Assembly (NCBI GenBank): GCA_016219185.1
Contig: JACRBZ010000053.1
Span: forward strand, 1-64,000
Origin: Deltaproteobacteria bacterium
GTDB taxonomy: Bacteria; Desulfobacterota; Desulfobacteria; Desulfobacterales; Desulfatirhabdiaceae
Direction of reading: 5' to 3'
Length of the DNA: 64,000 bases
Shown: positions 16,597-24,955 of the stretch, piece by piece
How positions within the stretch are numbered: the stretch's first letter is position 1
How the letters are laid out: each line of letters opens with the position of its first letter
The notes under the pieces: generated by a model
Databases searched by the model: none
The model's input: only the letters and a program-made list of their open reading frames with translations
Told to the model about the DNA's origin: nothing
Position numbers and translations under genes: made by a program

Positions 16597-17451
16597 CTAC
16601 CTGTTGCCAATTTCCCGCGCTTTTTCCGCGGCAGCAGCGATGGCATCCACGATGGCCTGCTTGAAATGCCGGGTTTCAAGCACTTTCAGGGCAGCCTCCG
16701 TGGTGCCGCCGGGAGTTGTGACCAGCCGGCGAAGATGCTCGGGGGAATCTCCCCGATCCTCCAGAAGTTTGACCGCTCCCTTGATGGTGGTCAGAACCAG
16801 CTCGGAGGCATCCGCCGATGAAAGGCCGGACTTAACGCCCGCTTCGATCATGGATTCGATGTAATAAAACACATAGGCCGGGCCGGAGCCGGATACGGCG
16901 GTCACGGCATCCAGATCCGCTTCCTTGAATTCGATCACGTTTCCCATTGCCTTCAGGATTATTTCCGCGCTCGCCAGATCATCAGCCGTGGCATGGCCAT
17001 TGGGGCTCATGCCGGACATGCCGGCCAGAACCAGGCAAGGCGTATTGGGCATCACCCGGATGATGGGAAGCTGACTGCGGCTGGTGGCATCCAGGGGCGG
17101 ATAGAGGCAATTTTCGATTTTGGATATGGGAATGCCGGCGGCAATGGATATCACCAGTTTCCGGTTGACGATCCGGTAATCCTTTCCGCTGGCAATGCCC
17201 GAGAGGATGGTGCCGACATGGTGCGGTTTTACGGCCAGGATCACGATGTCGCAGGCTGAAAAAAGGCTGAAATTGTCCTCTGTAACTTGGATGCCGTAAG
17301 AGCGCTTCAGGCTGTCGAGCCGATCCGGACTCACGTCGCTTGCGGTAATGGCGGAAGCAGCGACGACACCTGCCTGAATGAGCGCGCTGATCATGGCCTC
17401 TCCCATGGTTCCCGCGCCGATAAAGCCGATGGTTTTATGCAGATTTTTCAT
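16597..17451 (-). CDS. proC: Pyrroline-5-carboxylate reductase
   Basis: A 284-residue NADPH-dependent enzyme for the last step of proline synthesis. The N-terminal Rossmann motif is GFIGAGTMGEAM (about 9-20), with DIVILAVKPHHV and VRVMPNTPCLV-like strands following. The C-terminal dimerisation domain carries AVSGSGPAYVFYYIE and the family signature TTPGGTTEAALKVLE. Length is standard. It is transcribed alone, 148 bp upstream of ccdA on the same strand. Confidence 0.95.
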   Translation of the reverse strand: MKNLHKTIGFIGAGTMGEAMISALIQAGVVAASAITASDVSPDRLDSLKRSYGIQVTEDNFSLFSACDIVILAVKPHHVGTILSGIASGKDYRIVNRKLVISIAAGIPISKIENCLYPPLDATSRSQLPIIRVMPNTPCLVLAGMSGMSPNGHATADDLASAEIILKAMGNVIEFKEADLDAVTAVSGSGPAYVFYYIESMIEAGVKSGLSSADASELVLTTIKGAVKLLEDRGDSPEHLRRLVTTPGGTTEAALKVLETRHFKQAIVDAIAAAAEKAREIGNR

Positions 17452-17731
17452 GAATATCCTTTCGTATAACGGAATATGAGCATTTTGAGAATATTTCTCA
17501 CTATATCACAACAGAGAAAAAAGTGAAACTCATCCACTTTTTACGAATTTGCCAATGTTTTTCTTGCCATATACGTAGGTGGATGGTACGAATTTTTTAG
17601 CGTGAAAATGTTTTATTACCCACGGATTACACGGAATATTTTTTCTTTGCAACTTCACGTCTTCGCCTTAGAAATAATTTTCATTCCTGGGGGTGATCAG
17701 AATACCCCCCCTCTTTGAAAAAGGAGATCCC

Positions 17732-18310
17732 ATGACCGCCAACCCCGATGTTCGATATACTCCTGAAGAGTATTTAAAAATGGAAAGGGATGCAGCGTGC
17801 AAAAGCGAATATTTCAACGGTGAAATTTTTGCAATGACCGGTGCCAGCCGGAAACATAATTTGATTGCTGGAAGTGTTTATTCGTCTATTTATACGCAAC
17901 TGCGAAAAAGAGAGTGCGAGGCTTATGCAAATGATATGCGTGTGAAAGTCCCCTCTACAGGGCTTTATACCTATCCGGACATTGTGGTTGTATGCAGCCC
18001 CCCCCTGTTTGACGATGTGCTCAGCGATACGCTGCTCAATCCCGATGTCATTGTCGAGGTGCTGTCACAGTCCACGGAAGCCTATGATCGGGGCGATAAA
18101 TTTCAGAATTATCGGGCGCTTCCCTCTCTTTCCGAATATATCCTGGTTCATCAGGATACACGCCATGTAGAGCATTACGCCCGCCAGCCGGACAGTTCGT
18201 GGCGGTTCCTGGAGTATTTCAAGCCAGAGGATGGTTTCCAAATCCGATCCATTGGTTGTGCATTGAAGCTTGAAGAGATCTATGAAAAAGTGGACATGTT
18301 CGCGTGTTGA
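17732..18310 (+). CDS. Uma2 family (DUF820) nuclease-like protein
   Basis: A 192-residue protein of the Uma2/DUF820 family, a PD-(D/E)XK-like restriction-endonuclease fold. Visible features are YTPEEYLKMERDA at the start, EYFNGEIFAMTGAS, YPDIVVVC with the acidic residue of the core, and VIVEVLSQSTEAYDRGDKFQNYRALPSLSEYILVHQD. Function is unproven; members occur in many copies in cyanobacteria and mobile regions. The ATG follows AAGGAGATCCC. The 280 bp before it hold no gene. It partly overlaps the HicB-like relic on the other strand. Confidence 0.85.
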   Translation: MTANPDVRYTPEEYLKMERDAACKSEYFNGEIFAMTGASRKHNLIAGSVYSSIYTQLRKRECEAYANDMRVKVPSTGLYTYPDIVVVCSPPLFDDVLSDTLLNPDVIVEVLSQSTEAYDRGDKFQNYRALPSLSEYILVHQDTRHVEHYARQPDSSWRFLEYFKPEDGFQIRSIGCALKLEEIYEKVDMFAC

Positions 18311-18380
18311 TACTGACACCTTCCTGTTTGGCAAGTGCTGCCAGTTTTGCATGAAGGGATTCGGGAATACAATGGAGAAT
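18303..18380 (-). pseudogene. HicB-type antitoxin C-terminal relic
   Basis: On the minus strand one frame reads IPESLHAKLAALAKQEGVSI followed by NTR. This matches the ribbon-helix-helix end of HicB/Arc-type antitoxins (pattern IPxSLHxxLxxxAxxEGVSxN). Neither the rest of HicB nor a HicA toxin is visible. It is probably what remains of a toxin-antitoxin pair lost when the Uma2 gene arrived. Confidence 0.5.
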
Positions 18381-18429
18381 GCAGGCGCAAATTATCAAGC
18401 TTACAGCTCTGCAGGAGGTATTTGACCTT

Positions 18430-19992
18430 ATGTTTCAAGCAAGTGTGAAGACGAGCAGAACCTGGGTGCAATTACTTAAATTATCCCTTCCTTCGCTGAA
18501 AGACAACACCGCGGACGCGGACCGACTGATTCAGGCCCTGAAATCCCGGCTTTCAGCGGATGACATTACCGTGGATCTGGATCTGTTGAAAACGCTGCCG
18601 GATATCCTGAGAAATGCCGATTACCATATCCGGTGTGTTCTTTATAAGGATCGGGGCTGTTGGGGGATTTCAAGCATTCTTGGGGTCGAAGACCCGGCAC
18701 CTGTCCTCGGCATGGCCGTGGATCTGGGAACAACCCGCGTGGTGCTGCGACTGGTGGATCTGGCGGATGGCAGGGCCTTGGCGGAATCTTCCTTTGACAA
18801 TCCCCAACTCAGCGTGGGTCCGGATATTCTGACCCGGATTCATTATGCGGATTCTCCGGAAGGGCAGCTTCATCTTCAGAATTTGATCGTGGATGGCCTG
18901 AACCGGGAAATGGCGGAACTTTGCGCGTCCGGCGGGTTTGCGGCAACCGATGTTTTTCTGATGGCCATTGCCGGAAACACGGCCATGACTCATCTGCTCA
19001 TGGGCCTGAACCCCCGCTGGATCATCCGGGAGCCGTATATTCCGGTGGTCAACCGGCCAGGGACGCATCGGGCCGCGCAGTTCGGGCTTTGCGCCAATGC
19101 TGGCGCCAGGGTGTTCGTGTTTCCCAATATCGGCAGTTATTTCGGCGGCGATTTGATCGCGGGGATTCTGTATTCCGGCCTGAATCTTCGGGAAGAGACC
19201 GCCATTTTGGTGGATGTGGGCACCAATGCGGAAGTGGTTCTGGGAAATAAAAACTGGATGATTGCCTGCGCCGGCGCTGCCGGGCCGGCCCTGGAAGGCG
19301 GGGCTGCCAGAATGGGCATGATGGCCGGACCCGGCGTGATCGACCGGGTCGCCATTGATCCGGAAACCCGTCAAATGGATATCCATACCATTGAGGAGCT
19401 TTCGCCCGTCGGGATTTGCGGCTCCGGCCTGATCGATCTTGCGGCCCATCTCTTTTTATGCGGTATGCTCGATATCCGGGGAAAATTTGTTGCTTCCGCA
19501 TGCGGCAGCCGGCTGAAAGAAATTGACGGCCTCAAGCACCTTGTGGTGGTGAATCAAAAAGATTCTGCAACCGGCCGCGACCTTTCCATATCCCAGGCGG
19601 ACATCGACAGCCTGATCCGGTCCAAGGCGGCCATGTACACCATTCTGGAAACCCTCGCGGCTTCGGTGGGCATGGCGCCGCCGGAGTTGACCCGGTTTTA
19701 TGTGGCCGGTACGTTCGGATCCTTCATCAACCCGGTTTCCGCCATCAGCATCGGCATGATTCCGGATCTGCCTTTGAGTAGCTACCAGACCCTGGGAAAC
19801 AGCAGCCTCGGGGGGGCTGCCCGGTTTCTTGAATCCAGCGAATCCTTCGAGGAAATCGACCGGATTCAAGGCAGCATCACCTATCTGGAACTGAACGTGA
19901 ATCAGGACTTCATGAACCGGTTCAGCGCGGCGAAATTTCTGCCGCATACGGATCCATCGCTGTTTCCGTCGGTAAAGATAAAGACGATGTAA
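18430..19992 (+). CDS. RACo-like ASKHA protein lacking the ferredoxin domain
   Basis: A 520-residue ATPase-like protein of the RACo/DUF4445 family (reductive activator of corrinoid proteins). After a short linker region (about 1-75) the middle domain begins GMAVDLGTTRVVLRLVDL, followed by ASKHA elements FPNIGSYFGGDLIAGIL, AILVDVGTNAEVVLGN, CAGAAGPALEGG and GICGSGLIDL. Known RACo proteins start with a plant-type [2Fe-2S] domain; none is present here, nor cysteines that could form one. It may use a separate ferredoxin. AGGAGG lies 11 bp before the ATG at 18430; a more upstream ATG (18379) has no ribosome site. A hairpin-T terminator and a repeat element follow it. Confidence 0.85.
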   Translation: MFQASVKTSRTWVQLLKLSLPSLKDNTADADRLIQALKSRLSADDITVDLDLLKTLPDILRNADYHIRCVLYKDRGCWGISSILGVEDPAPVLGMAVDLGTTRVVLRLVDLADGRALAESSFDNPQLSVGPDILTRIHYADSPEGQLHLQNLIVDGLNREMAELCASGGFAATDVFLMAIAGNTAMTHLLMGLNPRWIIREPYIPVVNRPGTHRAAQFGLCANAGARVFVFPNIGSYFGGDLIAGILYSGLNLREETAILVDVGTNAEVVLGNKNWMIACAGAAGPALEGGAARMGMMAGPGVIDRVAIDPETRQMDIHTIEELSPVGICGSGLIDLAAHLFLCGMLDIRGKFVASACGSRLKEIDGLKHLVVVNQKDSATGRDLSISQADIDSLIRSKAAMYTILETLAASVGMAPPELTRFYVAGTFGSFINPVSAISIGMIPDLPLSSYQTLGNSSLGGAARFLESSESFEEIDRIQGSITYLELNVNQDFMNRFSAAKFLPHTDPSLFPSVKIKTM

Positions 19993-20001
19993 ACGGTCAT
20001 T

Positions 20002-20150
20002 ATTCCAGTTTGCATTCAAGCTGATACCTTTGTCAGCTTCACTCCGCTGCGATTCGACGTACTTAAAGTACAGCCTCATCGCTGCTCGTTTGCTTTCGCG
20101 GTCTCAGCATGAATGCTTGCTGGAAGATCATGTTGAATGCAAAATGGAAT
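20002..20150 (+). repeat. MITE-like repeat, copy A
   Basis: A 149-bp element, about 90 percent identical to the reverse complement of 52072-52219. The ends are inverted repeats of about 18 bp (ATTCCAGTTTGCATTCAA and, on the other strand, ATTCCATTTTGCATTCAAC). Inside are nested hairpins, including GCTGA/TCAGC (20020-20037) and GTACTT/AAGTAC near 20059-20071. It holds no gene. The ATTCCAG end lies 9 bp after the RACo-like stop codon. Confidence 0.85.
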
Positions 20151-20192
20151 AAGTTGTCTGACAATGATTCTCAGAGAGGTAAATGAAACTTT

Positions 20193-20220
20193 CCCCTCTG
20201 GAAAAGAGGGGGATTTTTTT
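20193..20220 (+). terminator. Intrinsic terminator after the RACo-like gene
   Basis: CCCCTCT (20193-20199) pairs with AGAGGGG (20205-20211) and is followed by A and seven T. The remainder of 19993-20332 holds the repeat element and a second G/C-run palindrome near 20260-20287; no gene is seen. Confidence 0.7.
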
Positions 20221-20332
20221 GCAGGGTAGCCGTCCGCCAAGGGATCTTTTGGCCCTCCAGCCCCCTTTTTTTCAAAGGGGGGGGGGATAGCAGGTAATGC
20301 CGTCAAGGGAAGAATCGGTTGTGTTGCGGCAA

Positions 20333-21271
20333 TCAGCCAATCTCCTGGATCGCCAGTTCCAGATTTTTCAGGGTATTTGCCGTGTAGACCTTGCAGGGGT
20401 AGTCCTTGGGCAGGATCTGCTTTAAAAGCCCGGCCAGAACCCTTCCCGGCCCCACTTCTACAACCACATCGACTTGACGCTCCATCAGGCCTTTCATGGC
20501 CGGATACCAGCGAACCGGGCTGCAGAGCTGACGGGACATCACCGAGCGGATTTCATCCGGATTCTGCTCTGCCGTGGCCGTAACATTTAAAAGCACGTCG
20601 CATTTAGAAGTTTTGAAGGGGACGGTTTTCAGGAAATCGGAAAATTCCTGCTCCGCGCCCTGGATTAGCCGGCTGTGCCAGGCTCCGCTCACCTTCAGGG
20701 GGACTGCCTTGGCGCCTTTTTGAACGGCCTGGCCGGAAACCTTTTCAACCGGCCCCGGAGCGCCGGTGATGACGATCTGCTTTTCGGTATTGTGATTGGC
20801 GACCGCAACGATACCTTCGGCCTGAGCTTCCTGAACCAACTGGTGGATGGTTTCAATCGGCAGTCCCACAATGGCATGCATGGCGCCGGTATTCTGCGTG
20901 GCTTCCCTGTGCATGAGAACGCCGCGTTTATGGACGAGTTTTAACGTGTCTTCGACGGACAGGACACCGGCGGCGCAAAGCGCGCTGTATTCCCCCAGGC
21001 TGTGCCCGGCGGTCAGATCGGGGACAATTCCATGCTTGTTCAACAGGGACAGACAGGCCAGATTCATCGCCGTTACCGCAGGCTGAAGGTTGACGGTCTG
21101 GGTGAGGTGCTCCATGGGGCCCTTAAAGCAAAGATCCCGGATGGCAATGCCGGTAATGGCCTCCGCCATGCTGAAAACCTCTCGCGCTTCGGAAAATGCC
21201 AGACATAGATCTTCTCCCATGCCCACGCTCTGAGAACCCTGGCCCGGAAAAAGGAATGCAATTTTTTTCAT
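20333..21271 (-). CDS. fabD: Malonyl-CoA:ACP transacylase
   Basis: A 312-residue FabD. It loads malonyl groups from CoA onto acyl carrier protein for fatty acid synthesis. The N-terminus FLFPGQGSQSVGMG, the nucleophile motif GHSLGEY (Ser91), the binding Arg region and the later GAWHSRLIQ with catalytic His are intact. The start at 21271 follows GGAGA by 4 bp. An ATG at 21307 would overlap hemA and is not preferred. It is the last gene of the minus-strand run and lacks the other fab genes as neighbours. Confidence 0.94.
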   Translation of the reverse strand: MKKIAFLFPGQGSQSVGMGEDLCLAFSEAREVFSMAEAITGIAIRDLCFKGPMEHLTQTVNLQPAVTAMNLACLSLLNKHGIVPDLTAGHSLGEYSALCAAGVLSVEDTLKLVHKRGVLMHREATQNTGAMHAIVGLPIETIHQLVQEAQAEGIVAVANHNTEKQIVITGAPGPVEKVSGQAVQKGAKAVPLKVSGAWHSRLIQGAEQEFSDFLKTVPFKTSKCDVLLNVTATAEQNPDEIRSVMSRQLCSPVRWYPAMKGLMERQVDVVVEVGPGRVLAGLLKQILPKDYPCKVYTANTLKNLELAIQEIG

Positions 21272-21287
21272 AATTTCTCCAAATTTA

Positions 21288-22568
21288 TTATTCTTGAGAT
21301 TCATCATCCAGATTGAAGAGCTTGCGGGTCACGTCGATGTTAATCGATTTGTCCCCGTAACAGCCGTTTCTTTTTAAATAAACCGTTGGATCATGAAGTA
21401 TTTTATTAACCATGGCCTGCGTCATGCGATAAAGGGCGATGCGATCGTCTTCTGAAAGATGCTTGAGGGATTGCAGGGTTTTCTGTACCTCGGATTCGGC
21501 AATCTGCTCCATTTTGGCCCGCAGCGCCACGATGGTGGGTACGACGCCCAGGCTTTCATACCACTTGCGGAATTGGATGACGGCCTCGTCCACGATGCGT
21601 TCCCCTTTGACAGCCTCCCGATTCCGGTCCTCGATGTTTTCATCGATGACATTTTTCAGGTCGTCGATATCGTATACATAAGCATTGCTCAGCCGGTTGA
21701 TTTCCGGATCGATGTCGCGGGGAACGGCGATGTCGATGAAAAAAATCGGCCGGTTTTTGCGGACGCGCATGACCGATTTCACCTGATCGCGGCTCAGAAT
21801 GAATCCGGGCGCGCCGGTTGAGCTGATGATGATGTCCACTTCTTTCAGGCATTCGGAGACTTCTTCGAGCCGGATCGCCTTGCCCTTGAATCGGTTGGCC
21901 AGTTCCAGGCCGCGTTCGAACGTCCGGTTGGCCACGAAAACATCTCCGGAGCGGTTTCGAATCAGGTGCTCGACGGCCAGTTCGGCCATTTCTCCGGCGC
22001 CGATCAGCAGCACTTTTTTGTCTTCGAGCGAGCCGAATATCTTGCGGCCCAGCTCGATGGCCGCGTAACTGATGGACACGGCATGGTCGCCGATACCGGT
22101 TTCGCTGCGAACCCGCTTGGCCACGAAAAAAGTCTTGTGAAGCAGGCGGTTCAGAATCACACCGGAAGTGTTTTTCTGCGTTGCGGTCAGATAGGCGTCC
22201 TTTATCTGCCCCAGGATCTGGGGCTCGCCGACGACCATGGAATCCAGGCTGGAAGCCACGCGAAAAACATGGCGGATGGCATCTTCTCCGGTATGAATAT
22301 AAAGGGCGTTTTCAAATTCGGAAACAGGTATCTGTTTGATTTCAGCGATATATTCTTTGGCGGTTTGAATCGCGAGCCGCCTGTCCGAAGTCGTCATCAG
22401 AATTTCCACCCGATTGCATGTGGAAACCAGGACCATTTCGGAAAGGTGGGGATAATTGCTGAAATCATCCAGAGCCGTTGCGATTTGCTCCCCGGAAAAG
22501 GCAAGGCATTCCCTCAGCTCGACCGGAGCGGTTTTGTGATTCAATCCAAGGAGTACGATATCAAGCAT
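21288..22568 (-). CDS. hemA: Glutamyl-tRNA reductase
   Basis: A 426-residue enzyme that reduces glutamyl-tRNA(Glu) to glutamate-1-semialdehyde, the first step of C5 tetrapyrrole synthesis. The catalytic Cys is in VSTCNRVEIL (Cys51), followed by the GEPQILGQIKDAY segment, a Rossmann NADPH domain (VLLIGAGEMAELAVEHL) and a C-terminal dimerisation helix bundle. It follows ccsA and the precorrin-2 dehydrogenase gene on the same strand, the usual arrangement where heme d1/siroheme and heme supply meet cytochrome c assembly in sulfate reducers. Confidence 0.96.
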   Translation of the reverse strand: MLDIVLLGLNHKTAPVELRECLAFSGEQIATALDDFSNYPHLSEMVLVSTCNRVEILMTTSDRRLAIQTAKEYIAEIKQIPVSEFENALYIHTGEDAIRHVFRVASSLDSMVVGEPQILGQIKDAYLTATQKNTSGVILNRLLHKTFFVAKRVRSETGIGDHAVSISYAAIELGRKIFGSLEDKKVLLIGAGEMAELAVEHLIRNRSGDVFVANRTFERGLELANRFKGKAIRLEEVSECLKEVDIIISSTGAPGFILSRDQVKSVMRVRKNRPIFFIDIAVPRDIDPEINRLSNAYVYDIDDLKNVIDENIEDRNREAVKGERIVDEAVIQFRKWYESLGVVPTIVALRAKMEQIAESEVQKTLQSLKHLSEDDRIALYRMTQAMVNKILHDPTVYLKRNGCYGDKSINIDVTRKLFNLDDESQE

Positions 22569-22615
22569 AATGCACTCGTAAAAAGCTATTTGACGCCGCT
22601 ATGCGACGCTGTATC

Positions 22616-22641
22616 GCCACATAACTATCAGGTTATGTGGC
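22616..22641. repeat. Perfect 10-bp hairpin between ccsA and hemA
   Basis: GCCACATAAC (22616-22625) pairs with GTTATGTGGC (22632-22641) around TATCAG. It lies 12 bp after the ccsA stop in the direction of transcription and has no T-run. It could tune hemA expression or protect the upstream mRNA. Confidence 0.5.
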
Positions 22642-22652
22642 AAGCAAAGGTC

Positions 22653-23474
22653 CTACCAGCGGGTAAATACCCCGTGGTGGCCTTTTAATAACAAATTAAC
22701 ACCCAGAAAGGTGAAGATTACCACGCAAAAACCAATGATGGCCAGGATCGCTGCCTTTCTGCCGCGCCAGCCGACGGTCAGGCGCTCGTGAATCAGTGCC
22801 GCATAAATCAGCCAGGTGATGGCGGACCAGATTTCCTTGGGATCCCAACTGAGAAACCTTCCCCAGATCAGTTTGGCATAGACAAACCCCGTGGCCAGTC
22901 CAATGGTCAGCAGGGTGAACCCCGCCACAATACAGGTATAGCCGGAAGCATCCAGTTGTTCCAGAGAGGGTAGGCGCTTGTAAAAAAAGCTGCGTTTTTT
23001 TGTTTTGATGGTATTTTCCTGAAACAGATAAAGGATGCCGATGCCGCAGGCCAGTGCAAAGGCCGCTTCTCCGACAAAAACCGCCAGGATATGGAAAACC
23101 AGCCAGATGCTGCGAAAACTGGTCTGAGCCTCAACGGATGCGCGCGGCAAAAGGGCGGAAGCGACCATCACCAGACTGGCCAAAGGGACGACAAAAGCCC
23201 CGAGGACCTTCAAGTTGAGGCGATATAGAGAAAGAATATACACGCCGGACAGGGTCCAGGCAGCCATGGACAGGGCTTCGTGCAGGTCCCGGACCGGAAT
23301 GTGACCGGCTAAGAAAAAATTATACCCCAGGGCTGCCGTGTGACATAAAAAGGCAGTCACGAGAATATAGCCGCTGATCTGCTGAAGGGCATTTTTCTGC
23401 AGAAAGAGATAGGACAGATATCCTGCCGAACTGAGTAAATACAGGAAAGTGATGCCGATTATCACTGTTACCAT
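22653..23474 (-). CDS. ccsA: CcsA/ResC-like cytochrome c assembly protein
   Basis: A 273-residue membrane protein with about eight helices and the tryptophan-rich heme-handling signature WGRFLSWDPKEIWSAITW (about 204-221). Conserved His residues occur in the loops beside it (LCHTAALGYN, VFHILAVFVGE). In system II cytochrome c biogenesis CcsA works with CcsB/ResB to export and present heme; no ResB gene is in the window. It could alternatively be the HemX-type member that modulates HemA, since hemA is next. The pair with ccdA at 15.8 kb supports a cytochrome c role. Confidence 0.85.
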   Translation of the reverse strand: MVTVIIGITFLYLLSSAGYLSYLFLQKNALQQISGYILVTAFLCHTAALGYNFFLAGHIPVRDLHEALSMAAWTLSGVYILSLYRLNLKVLGAFVVPLASLVMVASALLPRASVEAQTSFRSIWLVFHILAVFVGEAAFALACGIGILYLFQENTIKTKKRSFFYKRLPSLEQLDASGYTCIVAGFTLLTIGLATGFVYAKLIWGRFLSWDPKEIWSAITWLIYAALIHERLTVGWRGRKAAILAIIGFCVVIFTFLGVNLLLKGHHGVFTRW

Positions 23475-23507
23475 CTTGCACCGTATCGCCCGTCTGAAAG
23501 TCTATGG

Positions 23508-24179
23508 TTAAATATCATCTCCACGCTCGCACACCCGATCATACCCATGCCCCGGACCCAGGACCGAAATCAACATCGCATCGATTCGCGCCTTGTCGCC
23601 TTCTCGAATGCATTCCAGCAGTCCCTGCTCGATCAGGCTTTCAAAAACCCGCTGATGCGTTTCTGGATCATGGGTTTGCTCCAGCAAAATTTTTCGGACA
23701 ATGCCCATGAGTTTTAAAAAATCGGCATATTCCGGACCGAACCGCACCTCGAGCTCCTTTCGAAGATGCCTGGCAAACGCCGGGCTCTTTCCCGAAGTGG
23801 ATACGGCAATAATCAGATCTCCCCGTTCAATGATGGCGGGCAGGATAAAATTGCACAGATCGGGCTGGTCCGCGATATTGCACAGCGTTCCCAGCTTCCG
23901 GGCATCATCGTGAATCACGCGGTTCAGATCCTTATTGTCGGTTGCGCCAATGACCAGAAAAATACCCTCCAGATCGGATGCCCGGTAAGGCCGCTGTTTC
24001 AGCGAAATGCGATTTTCCCGGGCCAGGACAGATAGCGAATTCGACGCTAGCGGGCTGACCACCGTTACCATCGCGCCGCAGTCCAGCAGGGTCCTGACTT
24101 TGCGGGTTCCCACAGCGCCGCCTCCGACAACCAGACAGGGCTGGTTCCGGATATCCAGGTTTACGGGATAGTATTTCAT
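23508..24179 (-). CDS. Precorrin-2 dehydrogenase / sirohydrochlorin ferrochelatase
   Basis: A 223-residue Met8/CysG-N-type protein: Rossmann NAD motif CLVVGGGAVGTRKVRTLLDCGA (about 15-36) and the segment NFILPAIIERGDLIIAVSTSGKSPAFARHLR, with the conserved Ser/Asp region of the bifunctional active site. It converts precorrin-2 to sirohydrochlorin and may insert iron to make siroheme, needed by dissimilatory sulfite reductase. It overlaps the MBL gene by 4 bp (ATGA) and precedes ccsA by 33 bp. Confidence 0.92.
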   Translation of the reverse strand: MKYYPVNLDIRNQPCLVVGGGAVGTRKVRTLLDCGAMVTVVSPLASNSLSVLARENRISLKQRPYRASDLEGIFLVIGATDNKDLNRVIHDDARKLGTLCNIADQPDLCNFILPAIIERGDLIIAVSTSGKSPAFARHLRKELEVRFGPEYADFLKLMGIVRKILLEQTHDPETHQRVFESLIEQGLLECIREGDKARIDAMLISVLGPGHGYDRVCERGDDI

Positions 24180-24955
24180 AGCCGCATGAGATCCTCTGCC
24201 AGAACAAGTTCACCATTATAAGTTTTTCGGCATTCTTTTTCAATATCAAACCCGTCGCATCGGGGATAAAAATGGGTCAGAACCAGTTTTTTCACGCCGG
24301 CGGCCGCGGCAATGTTGCCGGCCAGGGATGGCGTAAGATGGCCCCGAACTTTTTCTTCATCCGGATGCGAGCACTCACAGATCAGAACCTGCGTATCCGC
24401 GGCCAGTGTAACCAGATCATCCGTATAGTCCGTATCGCCGGAATAGACCACCGAATAGCCGGATGGTGATGCAATCCGGTAAGAAATGCTCTCCGGATTG
24501 TGGGCCGCCGGCCGGGTGTTGACCGAAAACAGATCAAAGTCCAGATGGTCAGGGCCCTGCGTGTTCATCTCGACAATGGACAGGATGCCCGGGTCCAGTT
24601 CAATCCAGGTGCCATAGGCCTGTTTAAGCGTCTGATGGAAGGCGGAAAATCCTTTTCCCGCAATCAGGGTCAGCGGCGTTTTTCGAGGTCCCTGCTCTGA
24701 ATATTTGCTTGCGAACAAAAACGGAACCAGCTCGGCGGTGTGATCCGGATGAAAATGGCTGAAAAAAATACAGGAAATATCAAAAATGGAAACGCCGCAT
24801 TCCAGCATCCTGCGAAGGGTTCCCGCGCCCGCGTCAAAAAGCAGTTTTTTTCCCCCGGTTTCCATCAAGACCGCACAGGAACTCCTGCGGAGCGACGGGA
24901 CGCAGGTTCCGGATCCCAGAATGGTCACGGCTATGGGGGGGCTGATATCAGTCAT
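24176..24955 (-). CDS. MBL-fold metal-dependent hydrolase (RNase Z-like)
   Basis: A 259-residue metallo-beta-lactamase-fold protein. The metal motif is HFHPDH (about 66-71), with later His/Asp ligands in YSGDTDYTDDLV and CSHPDEEKVRGHLTP, and LTHFYPRCD near the C-terminus. The overall form is like RNase Z/ElaC and YhfI-like hydrolases, but the exosite arm of a true tRNase Z is not evident. It overlaps genes on both sides by 4 bp (ATGA), so it is strictly co-translated with the DHH protein and the Met8-like enzyme. Substrate unknown. Confidence 0.85.
   Translation of the reverse strand: MTDISPPIAVTILGSGTCVPSLRRSSCAVLMETGGKKLLFDAGAGTLRRMLECGVSIFDISCIFFSHFHPDHTAELVPFLFASKYSEQGPRKTPLTLIAGKGFSAFHQTLKQAYGTWIELDPGILSIVEMNTQGPDHLDFDLFSVNTRPAAHNPESISYRIASPSGYSVVYSGDTDYTDDLVTLAADTQVLICECSHPDEEKVRGHLTPSLAGNIAAAAGVKKLVLTHFYPRCDGFDIEKECRKTYNGELVLAEDLMRL

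Noticed and set aside
18379..18429. Earlier ATG for the RACo-like gene
   Set aside because: It has no ribosome site and falls within the HicB-like relic on the other strand.
20002..20150. Full insertion sequence with transposase
   Set aside because: The element is only about 150 bp and contains no reading frame; at best a non-autonomous element.
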